Source of the DNA: Myxococcus virescens
GTDB lineage: Bacteria > Myxococcota > Myxococcia > Myxococcales > Myxococcaceae
Length of the DNA: 64,000 bases
NCBI RefSeq assembly: GCF_900101905.1
Contig: NZ_FNAJ01000004.1
Coordinates: forward strand, 372,001 to 436,000
Direction: 5' to 3'
Below the pieces are notes generated by a model. That model saw only the letters and a list, made by a program, of their open reading frames with translations, made no database searches and was not told the origin of the DNA. The translations under genes and the position numbers were made by a program. The stretch's first letter is position 1. The number at the start of each line of letters is the position of its first letter. Shown here piece after piece: positions 55,861-64,000 of the stretch.

Positions 55861-56968
55861 GCGCGTGAGACAGATGCTGCCGTCGGTGCTCTCCGTGCTG
55901 CTGGCGCTGGGCGTGTGCTGGGCGCTCATCGCGCTCACCATGGAGCCGGGCACCGCGACGGACGCCTATCTGCAGATGCTGTGGGGTGGCATCGGCAACT
56001 GGCCCGCGTACCTGGACGGCGCCGCGGCCACCGTCATCACCCGCCCGCTGGGCGAGTCCGCGATGAAGGCCGCGATTCTCACCCTCACCGGCCTGTCCGT
56101 GGCGGTGGCGTTCAAGGTGGGCCTGTTCAACATCGGCGCGCAGGGGCAGATGCTGCTGGGCGCGCTGGCCGCCGCGGTGGTGGGCGCCCAGGTGTCACTG
56201 CCCGGCGTGCTGCACGTACCCGCGGCCCTGCTGGGCGCGGCGCTCGCGGGCGCGGCGTGGGCGGGCATCGCCGGGCTGCTGCGCATCTACCGGGGCGTGC
56301 ACGAGGTCATCTCCACCATCATGCTCAACTGGGTGGCGCTGAGCCTGGTGGACAACTGGCTGGTGGTGGGCCCGCTGCGCGGCGCGGCCGAAGGCGGCCA
56401 GTCCATCACCGGCACCGCCGAAATCCAGGCCACCGCGGTGCTGCCCCGGCTGCTGGGGGAAGGCTCGCGGCTCAACCTGGGCTTCCCGCTGGCGCTCGCC
56501 GCGGCGCTGGCGGTGTGGGTGTGGCTGACGCGCACGCGCTCCGGCTTCGAAACGCGCGCGGTGGGCCTGGGCGCCGAGGCCGCGCGCGCCGCGGGCATCC
56601 CCGTGGCCCGGCGCATGGGCCTGGCCATGGCGCTCGCGGGGGCCATGGCGGGGCTGGCGGGCGCGGTGCTGGTGCTGGGGACGGAGGGGCGCTACCCCGG
56701 CACACTGGGCGCGCCCTACGGGTTCGACGGCATCGCCATCGCGCTCATCGGCAACAACCACCCGCTGGGCGCCACCGTGTCCGCGCTCTTCTTCGGCGTG
56801 CTGCGCGCGGGCGGAACGCGCATGCAGCTGCTCGGCGTGCACAAGAGCTTCCCCGAGCTCATCCAGGGCCTCGCGCTGCTCTTCGTCGCCGGGCGCATGG
56901 TGTGGCTGGCGCTGCTGCGCCGGCGGAACGTGGCGCCCGCGGCGTCGGCGGAGGTGCCCCGTGCTTGA
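55853..56968 (+). CDS. Nucleoside ABC importer permease 1
   Basis: A 371-residue protein from ATG 55853, overlapping the ATPase stop by 8 bp. About nine membrane helices, with KVGLFNIGAQGQMLLGA, the family signature, and GLAGAVLVLGTEGRYPGTLGAPYGFDGIAIALIG. It belongs to the BPD_transp_2 family, like YufP/NupP. Confidence 0.93.
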   Translation: MPERVRQMLPSVLSVLLALGVCWALIALTMEPGTATDAYLQMLWGGIGNWPAYLDGAAATVITRPLGESAMKAAILTLTGLSVAVAFKVGLFNIGAQGQMLLGALAAAVVGAQVSLPGVLHVPAALLGAALAGAAWAGIAGLLRIYRGVHEVISTIMLNWVALSLVDNWLVVGPLRGAAEGGQSITGTAEIQATAVLPRLLGEGSRLNLGFPLALAAALAVWVWLTRTRSGFETRAVGLGAEAARAAGIPVARRMGLAMALAGAMAGLAGAVLVLGTEGRYPGTLGAPYGFDGIAIALIGNNHPLGATVSALFFGVLRAGGTRMQLLGVHKSFPELIQGLALLFVAGRMVWLALLRRRNVAPAASAEVPRA

Positions 56969-57890
56969 TGTCCTCCACTCGCTGCTGTTCTCCACCTTGG
57001 ACGCGGCGCCAGCGCTCATCTTCGCCGCCCTGGGCGCGGTGCTCTCCGAGCGCGCGGGCGTGATTGCCGTGGGCATGGAGGGGATGATGCGCGTGGGCGC
57101 CTTCTGTGCGGCGGTGGCGGCGCTGACGATGCCCACGCCCCTGGCCGTCGTCATGGGCATGCTCGCGGGCGCGGCACTGGCCGGCGTGCATGGCTTCCTG
57201 AGCATCCGCTGGCGCTCGGACCAGGTGGTGTCCGGCATCGCCCTCAACCTGGTGGCCCTGGCCGGCGGCACCTTCCTGCTGGAGTCGCTCTACGGCCCCA
57301 ACGGCACCCCGCCCATCCAGCAGCTCACCCGCTGGAACATCCCCGGGCTCGGCTCCGTGCCGGTGCTGGGCGCGCTGTCCGGGCACTCGGCGCCCACGTA
57401 CCTGGCGCTGCTGCTGCCCTTCGCCTTCCAGGGACTGCTGACTCGCACGCCCCTGGGCCTGCGGCTGCGCGCGGTGGGCGACAAGCCCCAGGCCGTGGCG
57501 ACGCTGGGCCTGTCGGTACCGGGGCTGCGCTGGGGCGCGGTGCTGGGCAGCGGGCTGCTGGCGGGCCTGGGCGGCGCGGTGCTGTCCACCGCCGTGCTGG
57601 ACCGCTTCGAGCAGCACACCCCCGCGGGCCTGGGCTTCATGGCCCTGGCCGCCATGGTGTTCGGCCGGTGGACGCCCGTGGGCGCCTTCCTCGCCGCCAC
57701 CTTCTTCGCCTTCGGTAACGCGCTGCGCATCGGCCTGGTGTCGAGCGCCCCCGGACTGGTCGAGCTGATCCCCCAGGGCGTCCTCCTGGCCCTCCCCTAT
57801 CTGCTCACCTTGGTGGTGCTGACCCTCCAGGGCCAACGCAGCAGCGCCCCCGCCGCGCTCGGCACGCCGTACGAGCAAGAGTCGCGCTGA
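56961..57890 (+). CDS. Nucleoside ABC importer permease 2
   Basis: A 309-residue protein from GTG 56961, overlapping the previous gene by 8 bp. Family signature SERAGVIAVGMEGMMRVGAF, then about eight helices. It pairs with permease 1 to form the channel, like YufQ/NupQ. Last gene of the importer operon. Confidence 0.93.
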   Translation: MLDVLHSLLFSTLDAAPALIFAALGAVLSERAGVIAVGMEGMMRVGAFCAAVAALTMPTPLAVVMGMLAGAALAGVHGFLSIRWRSDQVVSGIALNLVALAGGTFLLESLYGPNGTPPIQQLTRWNIPGLGSVPVLGALSGHSAPTYLALLLPFAFQGLLTRTPLGLRLRAVGDKPQAVATLGLSVPGLRWGAVLGSGLLAGLGGAVLSTAVLDRFEQHTPAGLGFMALAAMVFGRWTPVGAFLAATFFAFGNALRIGLVSSAPGLVELIPQGVLLALPYLLTLVVLTLQGQRSSAPAALGTPYEQESR

Positions 57891-58238
57891 CACTTCGCGC
57901 GCAAGGAGGTCATTTAATACCCGGGTGAAAAACGATTTCGGGTCAGGAGCGACCTCGTCTTTCGTTGGCCGGATTCCAGTTGAGCTAACTTTCTCCAGTG
58001 TCGCAACGATTCAACCCCCTGACGTTACAGGGCTTCCACCGTTGGTGGTGCAATGGGCGGCTCCGACGCGCCAGGACGAAGCGCGGCATGAGCCTCGCAT
58101 AGACACAGCGCGGTATCGGATCACGTACCGGACTGGACGCAGGTGCCCGGAGGAGCTCCATCCAGGGCGAGAGGGGTCCGTAGGACGGCCTGGAACACCC
58201 GGGTGAAGCTCACCTGGTCACCATGTAGGGGTGGCGTG
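57891..58238. other. Intergenic region before the receiver/kinase gene
   Basis: A 348-bp region with lower GC around 57915-58025. It probably holds the promoter of the hybrid regulator, but no clear -35/-10, sigma-54 site or dyad was found. No gene was supported. Confidence 0.45.
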
Positions 58239-59408
58239 ATGCTGGAGACGACGGAGACCGCGACGTATCGGCCCCGAGTTCTGGCCGTGGACGTGGAGTC
58301 GGGCGGCATGGAGCGGCTGTGCTCCATCCTCGCGCCGGCGGGTTATGACGTGCTGACCGCGAGCGGGCTGGCGGCTGCGGCGGCCGCGGCGGCCCACCAG
58401 TCCGCGGACCTGGTGCTGCTCGACGTGGAGCGTCCTGGCACGGACGGCCTCGCGACGTACCGGCGCCTTCAGGACGCGCTGGGAAGCCCGGCCCTCCCCG
58501 TGCTCATGCTGACGCCCAGCGCGGACCGGGAGACGCGCCGCGAGGTGCTCGAGGCGGGCGTGGATGACCTGCTCATCACCGAGCCCCTGGACCCGCTGGA
58601 GCTGAAGGTCCGCATCCACACGCTGCTGGAGCTCAAGGCGCACCGCGAGCGCGGTGGCCAGCGCGCCGAAGCGCTGCAGGACCCGCGCGTCCGCTGGGTG
58701 GAGATGGAGCGGCTGGCCCGCGTGGGCACGCTGGCCGCGGACGTGGCGCAGAACCTGGGCCGCGTGGGCGAAGGCCTCCAGCGGGCGCTGGAGCACGTTC
58801 GCACGCGCGCGCTGCAGGGCCTGCCGCCGGACGCAGACGAGCTCAAGAAGCTGGGCGTGGCCGGCGAGCAGATGCGCCTGCACGGCCAGCACCTGCTGTC
58901 GCTGGGCACCACCAATCCGAAGGACATCCAGCGCTTCGACCTGCGCGACCTCGTCCCCGCGGTGGTGGAGCGGATGCGTGACGCCGGCCGCCTCGGCACC
59001 GCCGAGGTGAAGGTGCAGCTGCCGGACGAGGCCATCGCCGTCGTCTTCAACCGCCGTCAGCTGGAGCAGGTGCTGGTGGAGCTGCTGGCCAACGCGGTGG
59101 ACGCGGTGGAGGACGTGACGGACCGCCCGCGTCGCATCCATGTGGGCGTGGAGCTTCCGGACATCTTCGGGGACTTCGGCCCGCGCCTGTACGTGAAGGA
59201 CACGGGCATCGGCATCTTCGAGGACGAGCTGCAGGCCGTCTTCGAGCCCTACTACACGACGAAGGCGCCCGAGAAGGGCGCCGGGCTGGGCCTCACCGTC
59301 GCGCGCACCCTGGTGGAAGCCATGGGCGGCGCGGTGACGGTTCACAGCCGCGTCAACCTGGGCAGCACCTTCACGGTGGAGCTGCCCGAGCAGACGTCGT
59401 CCTGGTAG
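58239..59408 (+). CDS. Receiver-histidine kinase hybrid lacking the phosphoacceptor His
   Basis: A 389-residue protein from ATG 58239, with AGGGGTGG upstream. The N-terminal receiver (about 12-130) keeps Asp62 (LVLLDVERPG) but has Glu115 where the conserved Lys should be (LLITEPLD), and a broken acidic pair. The dimerisation helix reads GTLAADVAQNLGRV, with Gln171 in place of the usual His. The HATPase domain looks intact: LVELLANAVDAV, DTGIGI, GAGLGL. It is thus a pseudokinase-like regulator, possibly acting by binding rather than phosphotransfer (inference). Confidence 0.85.
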   Translation: MLETTETATYRPRVLAVDVESGGMERLCSILAPAGYDVLTASGLAAAAAAAAHQSADLVLLDVERPGTDGLATYRRLQDALGSPALPVLMLTPSADRETRREVLEAGVDDLLITEPLDPLELKVRIHTLLELKAHRERGGQRAEALQDPRVRWVEMERLARVGTLAADVAQNLGRVGEGLQRALEHVRTRALQGLPPDADELKKLGVAGEQMRLHGQHLLSLGTTNPKDIQRFDLRDLVPAVVERMRDAGRLGTAEVKVQLPDEAIAVVFNRRQLEQVLVELLANAVDAVEDVTDRPRRIHVGVELPDIFGDFGPRLYVKDTGIGIFEDELQAVFEPYYTTKAPEKGAGLGLTVARTLVEAMGGAVTVHSRVNLGSTFTVELPEQTSSW

Positions 59409-60050
59409 CTAGAAGCGGTAGGCGACGCCGAAGAGCGCTTCCAGCGTGAACTCGGTGTCGTCGATGTCCGGGATGACGGCGGGCCCCAGCCGGACGTTGA
59501 AGGTGACACCCAGCTGGCGGTTGACGAAGTACTCCAGGCCGCCGCCCACGAGGATGGGGAACACCGGGCCGATTCCCTCGCCGAAGTAGACGTGGAAGGG
59601 GATGTCCAGGCCCAGGTTCACCATGACGGCGCTGCCGGCGGGGATGCCCACCACCAGGCCCAGGGGCAGCGCCAGGCCCACGTCGGTGTCATGCCGGTTG
59701 AAGTAGAAGAACGGGCCCGGCTGGAAGGTGAGCGCCAGCGAGAAGTTGCGCTCCTTGACGAGCTGCAACCGCATCCACGCCTGGAGCTTGATGCCCGGGT
59801 CCGTGTAGCGGACCCAGCCCTCGCGGCCCCAGTTGAAGCTGAACTTGCCGCCGATGTCGAAGCGCTCCGAGCCACCGTGCAGCAGGCCCAGGGAGATGCC
59901 GGGCCAGCCAATCTGGCCATGGAAGGCGGTGTTGCCCCGTCCCAGCGTTTCACCGGCGAGGACAGACCAACCCTGACCGCGTTGCGCCAGCGCGGTGGCC
60001 GGGAGGGCCAGGAAGCAAGCGAGGAGGACTCCGGGGAGCAGTCGCTTCAC
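59409..60050 (-). CDS. Outer-membrane beta-barrel-like protein
   Basis: A 213-residue protein from GTG 60050, with AAAGG 6 nt upstream. It has a signal peptide (ending ATALAQ) and Gly/aromatic-rich amphipathic strands, ending in LEALFGVAYRF with terminal Phe, as in outer-membrane barrels. The function is unknown. Its stop abuts the stop of the hybrid regulator gene on the other strand. Confidence 0.72.
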   Translation of the reverse strand: MKRLLPGVLLACFLALPATALAQRGQGWSVLAGETLGRGNTAFHGQIGWPGISLGLLHGGSERFDIGGKFSFNWGREGWVRYTDPGIKLQAWMRLQLVKERNFSLALTFQPGPFFYFNRHDTDVGLALPLGLVVGIPAGSAVMVNLGLDIPFHVYFGEGIGPVFPILVGGGLEYFVNRQLGVTFNVRLGPAVIPDIDDTEFTLEALFGVAYRF

Positions 60051-60115
60051 ACGGTACCTTTCTGCGAGGGCCGCCGAGGAGGGCGGGCGGTGGGTGCGGT
60101 GCTGCGTCTCTAGAC

Positions 60116-61843
60116 TCATGCCGGCTGCCCGCGCTCACGCGCGAGGCCGAGGAAAGCATCGATGAAGCGGGCCAGCCGGGACTCGGCGCGCGCACGGGCC
60201 TGAGCCAGGGGCTCACCGTCCGCGAGCGTCTCCTTCAGCTCGAAGTAGTATTTGATTTTCGGCTCGGTGCCAGAGGGGCGCAGCGTGACGCGGCCGCCGC
60301 TCTCCAACTCGAGCGCGACGACGTTGGACGGAGGCAGGCCCCGCTCGCCCTTCTTGTAGTCACTCACCGCGCGGACGGCGTCACCGCCAATGTCCTTCGG
60401 AGGCGAGGCGCGGAACGCGTCCATGATGCCGCGGATGACCTGCGCGCCCGCCGCGCCGGGGAACGTGAAGTTGCGCTGCGCGCCCACGTACAGGCCATGC
60501 GCGCGCTGAATCTCCTCCAGGTAGCCCAGCACCGTGGTGCCGCGCGCCTGGCACCACGCCGCCAGGTCCGCCATGACGAGCGCCGAGCCCACGCCGTCCT
60601 TGTCCCGCGTCACCGTGCCCACGGTGTAGCCCAGCGCCTCCTCGTAGCCGAAGACGAAGCGGGTGCTCTCGGCCTGCTCGCGCTCCAGCGCGCGGTTGGC
60701 GATCCACTTGAAGCCGGTGAGCACCTCGTCACACGCGGCGCCCAGCGAACGCGCGATGTCTCCCAACTGCGCCGAGGAGACGATGGTGGTGACGACGTGC
60801 GGCTTCCCCTGCTTCGACCCCTGGGTGAGGACGTAGTGGCCCAGCAGCACGCCCACCTCGTTGCCCGTCAGCAGCCGCAGCGACCCGTCCGCGTCGCGCG
60901 CCATGACGGCCAGCCGGTCCGCGTCCGGGTCATTGGCCAGCACCACGTCCGCCTTCACGCGCTCGGCGGTGGCGGTGGCCAGGTCCATGGCGCCCGGCTC
61001 CTCCGGGTTGGGGAAGCGCACGGTGGGGAAGCGGCCGTCCGGCTGCTGCTGCTCGGCCACGGGGGTGACGCGCGGGAAGCCCGCCTCGCGCAGGGCGCGC
61101 ACGGCCCAGTCGCCGCCCACGCCGTGCATGGCGGTGTAGACGATGGACAGCGACTCGGAGCCCTTGCCCACCACGCGCAGCCCCAGGATGGCGCGCACGT
61201 AGGCGTCGCCGATGGCCGCGGGCAAATCCCGCCACAGGCCCTTGGCGCGCGCATCGGCCAGCGTCAGCAGCGGCACGCGGTTGGCGGGCTCCACCCGGGC
61301 GATGGCGGAGGCGATGCCCGTGTCATGCGGCGGGATGATCTGCGCGCCATTGCCCCAATAGACCTTGTAGCCGTTGTACTCGGGCGGGTTGTGGCTGGCC
61401 GTCACCATGACGGCCGCGGCGGCGTTGAGGTGCAGCGCGGCGAAGGCCACCAGCGGCGTGGGCACCGGCTCCGGGAAGACATGGGCGGGGATGCCCTCAG
61501 CGGCGAGCACCGCGGCGGTGTCCTCGGCCAGCTCCGCGCTCAGGTTGCGCGCGTCGCGGCCCACCACCACGCCCCGGGCGGCGACGTCCGGCACCTGCTC
61601 CTTGAGGTAGCGCGCCAGGCCCGCGGTGGTGCGGCGGATGACGGCGCGGTTCATCCGGTTGGGGCCGGCGCCCAGCACGCCGCGCAGGCCCGCGGTGCCG
61701 AACTCCAGGTCCTGCGAGAAGCGGTCCTCCAGCTCGGCCCAGTCCGCCTTCGCCAGCAACGTCGCCAGCTCCGCCGCGGTGGACGGGTCCGGGTCCGCCT
61801 GACGCCACGCCTCCGCCCGCTCCTTCAGTCCGGTGGTGTCCAT
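60116..61843 (-). CDS. Phosphoglucomutase/phosphopentomutase (PGM2 type)
   Basis: A 575-residue alpha-D-phosphohexomutase with catalytic serine motif TASHNPPEYNGYKVYW, metal loop DPDADRLAVM, sugar-binding GYEEALGYTVG and phosphate-binding RPSGTEPKIKYYFE. PGM2-type enzymes convert ribose-1-phosphate and deoxyribose-1-phosphate to the 5-phosphates, which fits the nearby nucleoside phosphorylase and deoC. Glucose-phosphate activity is the alternative. Confidence 0.93.
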   Translation of the reverse strand: MDTTGLKERAEAWRQADPDPSTAAELATLLAKADWAELEDRFSQDLEFGTAGLRGVLGAGPNRMNRAVIRRTTAGLARYLKEQVPDVAARGVVVGRDARNLSAELAEDTAAVLAAEGIPAHVFPEPVPTPLVAFAALHLNAAAAVMVTASHNPPEYNGYKVYWGNGAQIIPPHDTGIASAIARVEPANRVPLLTLADARAKGLWRDLPAAIGDAYVRAILGLRVVGKGSESLSIVYTAMHGVGGDWAVRALREAGFPRVTPVAEQQQPDGRFPTVRFPNPEEPGAMDLATATAERVKADVVLANDPDADRLAVMARDADGSLRLLTGNEVGVLLGHYVLTQGSKQGKPHVVTTIVSSAQLGDIARSLGAACDEVLTGFKWIANRALEREQAESTRFVFGYEEALGYTVGTVTRDKDGVGSALVMADLAAWCQARGTTVLGYLEEIQRAHGLYVGAQRNFTFPGAAGAQVIRGIMDAFRASPPKDIGGDAVRAVSDYKKGERGLPPSNVVALELESGGRVTLRPSGTEPKIKYYFELKETLADGEPLAQARARAESRLARFIDAFLGLARERGQPA

Positions 61844-61907
61844 GAGCCCTCGAAGCCTCGTGTAGCCGTTGAGGGCGCGCGAGGCACGGGGCTCGCACGC
61901 CGGTTGT

Positions 61908-62300
61908 TCAGGTGTAGTCGGTCAGCTTGCTGCGGGTGGCGCGGCCCTTGGGGCCGTCCTTGTTGCCCTGGCACGTCACGCAGAACTCCGCGTAGGGCAT
62001 GGCGCGCAGCCGCCCGAGCGGAATCTCGTCGCCGCACTCCTCGCACTCACCGAACGCGTCCGGGTCGTCGCGCAGCTTGCCCAGCGCCTTGAGCACGCGG
62101 GCCAGCACGCCATCCATGTTCCGGTTCCGGTTGGAGGCGATGGCCTGCATCATCTCATTGAGCGGCTGCTCGTCCTCGTCGCCGCCGATGCGCGCGTCAT
62201 CGGTGCGGTTGGGCTCGATTCTCGACGGCGTCTTCTCCGTCAGCTCCGAGTGGAGCGCGAGCAGCAGCGCCTTGAGCTCGTCTCGCTGTTTCGCGTTCAC
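61908..62300 (-). CDS. DksA/TraR-type C4 zinc-finger protein
   Basis: A 130-residue protein with a helical N-terminus and the DksA C4 zinc finger CEECGDEIPLGRLRAMPYAEFC followed by VTC. It probably acts on RNA polymerase as a transcription regulator. It lies 15 bp downstream of deoC and may be cotranscribed with it. Confidence 0.9.
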   Translation of the reverse strand: MNAKQRDELKALLLALHSELTEKTPSRIEPNRTDDARIGGDEDEQPLNEMMQAIASNRNRNMDGVLARVLKALGKLRDDPDAFGECEECGDEIPLGRLRAMPYAEFCVTCQGNKDGPKGRATRSKLTDYT

Positions 62301-62315
62301 GGTGTCCGCCCCGGG

Positions 62316-63137
62316 TCAGTACTTCGAGGAGGAGGTCTGCCCGGAGACGATGGCCACCGACGCGGACGCGCCCAGACGGTTGGCCCCCGCGCGCAGCATC
62401 TTCATCGCGTCCTCGGCGGAGCGGATGCCGCCCGACGCCTTCACGCCCACCGTGTCGCCCACCACCCGGCGCATCAGCGCCACGTCCGCCTCGGTGGCCC
62501 CGCCCGGACCGAAGCCCGTGGACGTCTTCACGAAGGCGGCGCCCGCGGCCTTGGAGAGCGAGCAGGCGATGACCTTCTCCTCGTCCGTCAGCAGGGCCGT
62601 CTCCAGGATGACCTTCACCGGCACGGGCCGGCTGGCCTCCACGACGGCGGCGATGTCCTGGTGCACCAGCGCGTAGTCGTGCGCCTTGAGCGCGCCGACG
62701 TTCAGCACCATGTCGATTTCCCGCGCCCCGGCGCGGATGGACTCCCGGGCCTCGAAGGCCTTGGCGGACGGCAGCGAGGCGCCCAGCGGGAAGCCCACCA
62801 CGGCGATGGGCACTGTGGACGTGCCGGCCAGCACCCGCGCGGCGGTGGCCACGTGCGTGCTGTTCACGCAGACGGTGGCGAAGCCGTACTGGCGGGCCTC
62901 CTCGGCCAACTTCACCACGTCCTCGGCGCGAGCCTCGGGCTTGAGCAGCGTGTGGTCGATGTACGGCGCCAGGTCCGCGTGGGAGCGCACCGTCTCCATG
63001 GCCACCCGGGCGGTGGACGGGCCCGAGGCGGGAGCACGGGCCCCGGGCGTCTGCCCCTCCTTCCACGCCTCGAGCCGGCGGCGCGCCTGGTTGGCAATGT
63101 CCTCGACGAAATGGAAGAGGTCTTCGGAGTCGGACAT
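62316..63137 (-). CDS. deoC: Deoxyribose-phosphate aldolase
   Basis: A 273-residue protein from ATG 63137. The catalytic Lys segments are [13 protein letters not shown] and [13 protein letters not shown], and the family start is [15 protein letters not shown]. It splits 2-deoxyribose-5-phosphate to acetaldehyde and glyceraldehyde-3-phosphate, the last step of deoxynucleoside use. A Pro/Gly-rich N-terminal extension of about 55 residues precedes the barrel. Confidence 0.95.
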   Translation of the reverse strand: MSDSEDLFHFVEDIANQARRRLEAWKEGQTPGARAPASGPSTARVAMETVRSHADLAPYIDHTLLKPEARAEDVVKLAEEARQYGFATVCVNSTHVATAARVLAGTSTVPIAVVGFPLGASLPSAKAFEARESIRAGAREIDMVLNVGALKAHDYALVHQDIAAVVEASRPVPVKVILETALLTDEEKVIACSLSKAAGAAFVKTSTGFGPGGATEADVALMRRVVGDTVGVKASGGIRSAEDAMKMLRAGANRLGASASVAIVSGQTSSSKY

Positions 63138-63250
63138 GCCCGGCCCCTTAGCCCACTTCCAGGCCCTCGGGAAGCGCTCGCGGGAGAAGCGCGCATCATC
63201 GGAGCCCCTGGGTGCCAGTGGGGGGACGGAGCGGTAGAGTCCGCCTCGTG

Positions 63251-64000
63251 ATGTCTTTTGTCCGGTGGCTCGCACTCCTCGTCCTTCTCCTCGCCTCGGT
63301 TCCGGGCCAGGCCCTGGCCCAATCGGCCGGCCAGCCACTCACGGTGCATTTCTTCGACGTGGGACAGGGGGACGCCGCGCTCATCATCTCCCCCACCGGC
63401 AAGACGGTGCTCATCGACAGCGGCCCGCCCGACGCGCGGCACCGCCTGGAGCAGCGGCTGCGGGAGCTGGTGAAGGAGCCGCTGGACCTCGCCATCCTCA
63501 CGCACCCCCACCTGGACCACCTGGGAGGCATGTCCACCGCGCTGCGCTCGGTGGGGGCCCGGCGCTTCATGGACCCGGGGTTCGACCACCCGAGCGAGGC
63601 GTACCGAGACCTGCTCAACGTCGTGGGCGACGAAGTGGGCCAGGTGATGACGCCCGTTCCCAACCCCCAGGACCCGCGCTCCCTGGTCACCATTGGCCTG
63701 GGGGATGGCGCGGCGCTCACCGTGCTGTGGCCTCGCGTGCCGGAAGACCCCTTCCTCACGGGCACCCGCTCGGACCCGAACTCCAACTCCATCGTCGCCA
63801 AGCTGACCTACGGCAAGACGGCGTTCCTCTTCACCGGCGACGCCGAGCCGGACACCGAGGCCACGCTGCTGCGCAAGCCCATCGACCTCGCCTCCACCGT
63901 GCTGAAGGTGGCCCACCACGGCGGGCGGCACTCGTCCACCGCGGACTTCCTGGCCGCGGTGAAGCCCCAAGCCGCCGTCATCTCCGTGGGCGCGAAGAAC
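63251..64000 (+). CDS. ComEC-like metallo-beta-lactamase-fold hydrolase (cut by window edge)
   Basis: The first 250 codons are visible from ATG 63251 (GTG 63248 is an in-frame alternative). A signal peptide (ending GQALAQ) precedes [13 protein letters not shown], the metal motif [18 protein letters not shown] and [12 protein letters not shown], the ComEC/Rec2-type MBL pattern. It lacks membrane helices so far, so it is probably a secreted hydrolase (nuclease or phosphoesterase-like) rather than the DNA channel. Confidence 0.9.
   Translation, partial: MSFVRWLALLVLLLASVPGQALAQSAGQPLTVHFFDVGQGDAALIISPTGKTVLIDSGPPDARHRLEQRLRELVKEPLDLAILTHPHLDHLGGMSTALRSVGARRFMDPGFDHPSEAYRDLLNVVGDEVGQVMTPVPNPQDPRSLVTIGLGDGAALTVLWPRVPEDPFLTGTRSDPNSNSIVAKLTYGKTAFLFTGDAEPDTEATLLRKPIDLASTVLKVAHHGGRHSSTADFLAAVKPQAAVISVGAKN

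Overview
The window is very GC-rich with strong third-position GC. It carries two sigma-54 activators, a PEGA-type Ser/Thr kinase, orphan response-regulator and histidine-kinase genes, PilZ, pilin-like proteins, and a multihaem cytochrome lipoprotein. This fits a predatory myxobacterium (Myxococcota, Myxococcus/Corallococcus-like), as chromosome rather than plasmid or phage. No tRNA, rRNA, CRISPR array, transposase or integrase was recognised.

Layout. 1-6248 (minus): a MoxR/Bat operon (moxR, DUF58, a membrane protein, batA, batB, a TPR protein, batD), mostly overlapping end to end; batD runs off the left edge. 6444-9402: a frameshifted alpha/beta hydrolase, a His-rich protein, a thioredoxin whose ribosome site and start codon lie in a long hairpin, and a protein with two HrpF/NolX-like repeats. 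9867-13966: an FHA-containing sigma-54 activator, two pilin-like paralogues (one beheaded) and, between them, a metzincin-type lipoprotein. 14103-16703: a DUF2157/DUF4401/GDYXXLXY operon. 16799-17896: a Fur-like palindrome, a small Cys/His protein, and a haem-oxygenase-fold protein lacking the haem-ligating His. 17915-19639: a second sigma-54 activator.

19978-24995 (minus): an envelope operon (barrel-like protein, unknown secreted protein, LpoB-like lipoprotein, TPR lipoprotein, ZIP transporter, methyltransferase). 25117-31166: an MscS channel, diverging from a receiver protein and a tetrahaem lipoprotein, then a LysM lytic transglycosylase. 31231-33643: convergent L,D-transpeptidase and DNA/RNA endonuclease, both without signal peptides and with Pro/Ser/Thr-rich leaders. 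33791-38764: a GGCT-like protein, a two-module AAA protein, and a PEGA Ser/Thr kinase. 38865-43274: an ABC export/lipoprotein operon. 43396-46150: a PspA operon with a good sigma-54 promoter match.

46454-63137 is rich in nucleoside catabolism: cytidine deaminase, an amidohydrolase/deaminase, pyrimidine-nucleoside phosphorylase, a four-gene nucleoside ABC importer, a PGM2-type phosphohexo/pentomutase and deoxyribose-phosphate aldolase. Together they could import nucleosides, deaminate and phosphorolyse them, and feed the sugar phosphate into central metabolism, which suits a predator digesting prey nucleic acids. Interspersed are a histidine kinase, PilZ, a small SET-domain protein, DUF4328, a degenerate receiver/kinase hybrid and a DksA-like zinc finger. 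A ComEC-like metallo-beta-lactamase gene runs off the right edge.
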